64,000 nucleotides of DNA, taken from the NCBI GenBank assembly GCA_031374735.1, contig JANMGQ010000066.1, forward strand, positions 1 through 64,000, written 5' to 3'. A model generated the notes under the pieces. That model was given only the letters and a program-made list of their open reading frames with translations. It did not search any database and was not told the origin of the DNA. The translations under genes were made by a program, and so were the position numbers. This DNA comes from JABFRJ01 sp031374735 (GTDB lineage: Bacteria; Pseudomonadota; Alphaproteobacteria; Rhizobiales; Hyphomicrobiaceae). This document shows, piece by piece, positions 61,085 to 64,000 of this stretch (its first letter is position 1; every line of letters starts with the position of its first letter).

Positions 61085-63775
61085 ATGGTTTCGTTCACGC
61101 TCAACGGCGCACCCTTCACAGTTGAAATTCCCATCGAAACGCCACTTGTCGATGTCATTCGCGATCACGCCAAGATGACAGGCACGAAGCAGGCCTGCGG
61201 CGCGGGTGTGTGCGGGGCGTGCACGGTGCAGGTCGATGGCCACGCGGTCGTCAGTTGTTTGATGCCGGTCGGCCACGTGAACGGCAAAGCCGTCGTCACC
61301 GTCGAGGGCCTGGGCGAGGCCAAGCTAGGCCAGAATATTCTGCACCCCGTGCAGAAGGCTTTCATGGCCGAAGATGCGCTGCAATGCGGCTTCTGCACGC
61401 CGGGCTTTGTCGTCGCGGCGTCAGCGTTTCATGATGCGTGGCGTGCAAAACATGGCACAGCAAAGCCGTCTGAGAGCGATATCGCATCGGCACTCGCAGG
61501 CCACTTGTGCCGGTGTGGAGCGTATCCCGGCATCTATCGCGCCGTCGCCGCCGCCTGCGAAGGCCGCCATGACGGAGACGCTCACGCATCGCCACGCTAC
61601 GAGGCGCACGATAAAGTCACCGGCGCCGCCAAGTACACCGTCGACAAGGTTCTGGACGGCCAACTCTACGGCCTCGTCCTGCGCTCGCCGCACGGACACG
61701 CTGATGTGACGGCGCTTGATGTGGCGCCGGCGCTCGCAATTGCGGGTGTCAAAGCTGCCGTGTCGATGCTCGGGACCGACAAAACGGTGCGCTATGTGGG
61801 ACAGGCCGTCGCGGCTGTAGCCGCCGTTGATCGTGCGACGGCCGAGAAAGGGCTGGCGGCGATCCGCGTCAGCTATGCTCGCAAGTTCGTGTTGTCCTCA
61901 GCTGCGGCTGCGCGAATGACTGACAGCCCGAAACTTTATGCGGGTCTGTTCAAGCCCGCGCCGAACAGCGCGGAAGGACCCGCGCTGCCGATGCCCTGGA
62001 GTGGCAATCGGCGTGGTCCAGCGTCTGCGTTTTCACTCGCCAGAGGCCGCGCGAAAAGTGAACTTGCTGCCGCTGCAGCTCGCAATGATCCGTTGCTGGT
62101 GACAGGCACCTATCGCAATGCCGGCCAAAGCCACACGTGCCTTGAGCCGCACGCCGCTATCATCGATCATCAGGGCAGCAAAATCGTCGCCCACGTGTCA
62201 TCGCAAGCGATCCAGTTTGCGACCGGGCAAATCGCCAAGACGTCTGGTGTCAAGGACGTGACGGGCCATGCCGAACATGTCGGCGGCGGTTTCGGCTCAA
62301 AGGTTGGCCTTGGCATCGAAAGTCACATCGCGCTCGCGCTGTCGAAGGCCGCAGGCAAGCCCGTGCGCATCGCCTATGATCGCGCTGAAGAACTGTCCGT
62401 CGCCGGGCATCGCCCGGAAACCGAAATCGAGATTAAGCTGCTGGCGAGCAAGGACGGCAGGCTCGACGCGCTGTCGGTGCGCACACACTCGAATGCCGGT
62501 GTCGCCATCAATTCCACGGTCTCTGGTCTCGCGCGGCTCGTCTACACCGCGGGTTCGAAAGAGTTGATCGATTGGGATGTGGTGACGAACACGCCGCCGG
62601 GTTCGCCGTTCCGGGCGCCTGGTGGACCGCCGCTCTGCTTCGCGCTGGAGCAGGCGATCGATGAAGCGGCCGTCAAGTTGGCAATCGACCCCATCGCACT
62701 GCGCCAGAGGTGGGACCAAGACCCAAATCGCCAGCGCCTCTACACGTGGGCCAAGGGTCTCGACGCCTGGCGCGAGCGCGGCGACGCCGGCCGTGAGACC
62801 GGCCGCTTCCGGCGCGGCATCGGCGTTGCCGCTGGCAACTGGCTCTACTTCGTGCAGGGTAACACTGAAGTTGAGATTGGCGTGCGCAAAGGCAAACTGT
62901 TCGTCGCGTGCGGCACTCAGGACATTGGCCAGGGCTCGCGCACTGTCCTGGCCGAGACGATGGCCACTGCATTTGCGGTGCCTGCGTCTTCAGTCGAGGT
63001 CGACATAGGGCGTTCGAATTTACCGACGGGTCCCATGGCGGCTGGCAGTCGATCGACGGCATCGTTGGTACCCGCTGTTATGGCCGCGGTCGAGATGCTG
63101 AAGGGGCGCTTGCGCCCGGGGGCGCGCGGTGCCGTTGGTGACAACGTGCCGTGGTCGGATCTGATTGCGGCGTCGGGTGATCTCCGCCTCAAGGCAGGCC
63201 GCCCCACCGACAGCACGACGATCAACCCGAATGCGCCGCATCCGCTCAAGGCGGTCGGCTTCATCGGCACGGCCTTTGATTGGATGCTGCGCAACTTCGC
63301 CCACATCGACACAGGTCGCGGGGTTGCGGGCGCTGTCCAGATCGCCGATGTCGAAGTCGACACGTGGCTCGGCAAGACGCGTGTGCGCCGCTTCTATTCC
63401 GGCCTCACCGTCGGCAAACCCCATGTGCGTCGCTTGGCCGAAAACCAAGCCGAGGGCTCAATCATCCAAGGCATCGGCTACGCCCTGTATGAAGAGCGCG
63501 CCTATGATCCGGCCAACGCCAATGTGTTGTCGGCTGGTTTCGACGACTATCGCATTCCTGGCATCGGCGACACGCCTGAAATGCATGTCCACTTCGACGA
63601 GAAAGGTTTCGAGCATGTGCCTGGCGGCGCGGTCGGTATCGGTGAAATCGCGACGCTGCCCGTCGCAGCCGCGATCGCCAACGCGGTGTACAACGCCACG
63701 GGTTTCCGCCCCTACGAAGCGCCGATCCGCCCGGATCGGCTGCTCGCCGGCCTCGACATGATGCGGAGGGCATGA
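61085..63775 (+). CDS. Fused 2Fe-2S and molybdopterin subunits of a xanthine-dehydrogenase-family hydroxylase
   Basis: 896 aa. Residues 1-155 form a CoxS-like small subunit: plant-type 2Fe-2S with KQACGAGVCGACTVQVDGHAVVSCL, and the second cluster C-terminal segment LQCGFCTPGFV...AGHLCRCGAYPGI. From about residue 175 the protein is the Mo subunit: EAHDKVTGAAKYTVDK, VTGTYRNAGQSHTCLEPHAAI, GHAEHVGGGFGSKVG, the molybdopterin stretch GSPFRAPGGPP, and the catalytic Glu in GAVGIGEIATLP. These are normally two chains. The FAD subunit follows 3 bases later. Hydroxylates an N-heterocycle, aldehyde or aromatic substrate; unknown. Confidence 0.93.
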   Translation: MVSFTLNGAPFTVEIPIETPLVDVIRDHAKMTGTKQACGAGVCGACTVQVDGHAVVSCLMPVGHVNGKAVVTVEGLGEAKLGQNILHPVQKAFMAEDALQCGFCTPGFVVAASAFHDAWRAKHGTAKPSESDIASALAGHLCRCGAYPGIYRAVAAACEGRHDGDAHASPRYEAHDKVTGAAKYTVDKVLDGQLYGLVLRSPHGHADVTALDVAPALAIAGVKAAVSMLGTDKTVRYVGQAVAAVAAVDRATAEKGLAAIRVSYARKFVLSSAAAARMTDSPKLYAGLFKPAPNSAEGPALPMPWSGNRRGPASAFSLARGRAKSELAAAAARNDPLLVTGTYRNAGQSHTCLEPHAAIIDHQGSKIVAHVSSQAIQFATGQIAKTSGVKDVTGHAEHVGGGFGSKVGLGIESHIALALSKAAGKPVRIAYDRAEELSVAGHRPETEIEIKLLASKDGRLDALSVRTHSNAGVAINSTVSGLARLVYTAGSKELIDWDVVTNTPPGSPFRAPGGPPLCFALEQAIDEAAVKLAIDPIALRQRWDQDPNRQRLYTWAKGLDAWRERGDAGRETGRFRRGIGVAAGNWLYFVQGNTEVEIGVRKGKLFVACGTQDIGQGSRTVLAETMATAFAVPASSVEVDIGRSNLPTGPMAAGSRSTASLVPAVMAAVEMLKGRLRPGARGAVGDNVPWSDLIAASGDLRLKAGRPTDSTTINPNAPHPLKAVGFIGTAFDWMLRNFAHIDTGRGVAGAVQIADVEVDTWLGKTRVRRFYSGLTVGKPHVRRLAENQAEGSIIQGIGYALYEERAYDPANANVLSAGFDDYRIPGIGDTPEMHVHFDEKGFEHVPGGAVGIGEIATLPVAAAIANAVYNATGFRPYEAPIRPDRLLAGLDMMRRA

Positions 63776-63778
63776 GCG

Positions 63779-64000
63779 ATGACCGTGCACAACGATATGG
63801 CGCCCGAGTGGCTCGCCGGCGGTACGGACCTGCTCGAGCGCCGCCGACACGGCCTCTCGCGCGGCCCCGTGAAGCCGTTGCCGCAGGACGCGCGTCTCGG
63901 CGCCGTGACTTGGCGTGCCGATGGCGGTGCCACGATTGGAGCCGGTGTGACCGTTGCGGCGATCGCGGCTGATGCGCGCCTTGCGGCGGCCTATGGCGGT
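63779..64000 (+). CDS. FAD-binding subunit of molybdenum hydroxylase, N-terminal part
   Basis: 74 codons before the window edge. It begins MTVHNDMAPEWLAGGTDLLERRRHG, the FAD site of the CO dehydrogenase medium-subunit family, then LGAVTWRADGGATIGAGVTVAAIAADARL. Follows the fused large subunit by 3 bases with GGAGGG upstream, so these are one operon. C-terminus beyond the window. Confidence 0.85.
   Translation, partial: MTVHNDMAPEWLAGGTDLLERRRHGLSRGPVKPLPQDARLGAVTWRADGGATIGAGVTVAAIAADARLAAAYGG

Overview
The window is a high-GC, densely coding bacterial chromosome segment. It looks like an alphaproteobacterium, probably of the order Hyphomicrobiales. Supporting this are the short ProS without an editing insertion, Hfq, an ExoR-like Sel1-repeat protein, DUF1194, CpaC-type pilus N-domain and MepA genes, many Tat/Sec exported solute-binding and CoA-transferase genes, and an elongator tRNA-Met (CAT). 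No phage, insertion sequence, rRNA or CRISPR array is visible. Gene assignments come from motif reading by eye; no database search was run.

Layout. 1-15.5 kb: an interspersed repeat, glpD (-), a CaiB-type CoA-transferase (+), tRNA-Met (-), a BaiN-like flavoprotein with a HisC-like aminotransferase (-), a PhnW-like aminotransferase (+), an orphan PIN protein (-), a hydantoin racemase-like protein and an alpha/beta hydrolase (+), an AlaC-like aminotransferase (-), a Cys/Met-metabolism PLP enzyme one base ahead of a TauE/SafE permease (+), mepA (-) and radA (+). A small secreted Gly-rich protein with an internal duplication follows at 15.6 kb.

16.0-25.8 kb is one minus-strand block with several overlapping start/stop codons. 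In transcription order it encodes a Tat-exported branched-chain-type solute-binding protein, an SdhC-like membrane anchor, a Gfo/Idh/MocA oxidoreductase, an SdhA-like flavoprotein, HicB, HicA, class I fumarase-type alpha and beta subunits, a ThDP enzyme and a second CoA-transferase. It reads as an organic-acid catabolic cluster with a toxin-antitoxin pair spliced into it by 4-base overlaps. The flavoprotein lacks the histidine that binds FAD covalently in SDH, and no SdhB is present.

26-47.5 kb is mostly housekeeping: folC, a CNNM/CorC-type transporter, a hydrolase, a secreted repeat protein, a PhnZ-like HD oxygenase, hfq, a DUF1194 VWA protein, proS, a double-ATPase ABC protein, metG with a hairpin-rich leader, an FHA/protease pair, an ExoR-like regulator, a membrane glycosyltransferase, truB and pheA.

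47.5-64 kb carries aromatic and acyl-CoA catabolism plus transport: a MarR regulator divergent from hmgA, a PhoD-like phosphatase, a DMT permease, a PcaC-like protein, mgtE, a small cluster with an orphan family I CoA-transferase beta subunit, a SulP permease lacking STAS, a stand-alone pilus N-domain protein ending in a clear terminator, paaG-paaI-arsR, and a fused 2Fe-2S/molybdenum hydroxylase followed by its FAD subunit, which runs off the window. Two families of palindromic interspersed repeats (about 170 bp and 50-150 bp) sit in intergenic regions and are the best non-coding signals.
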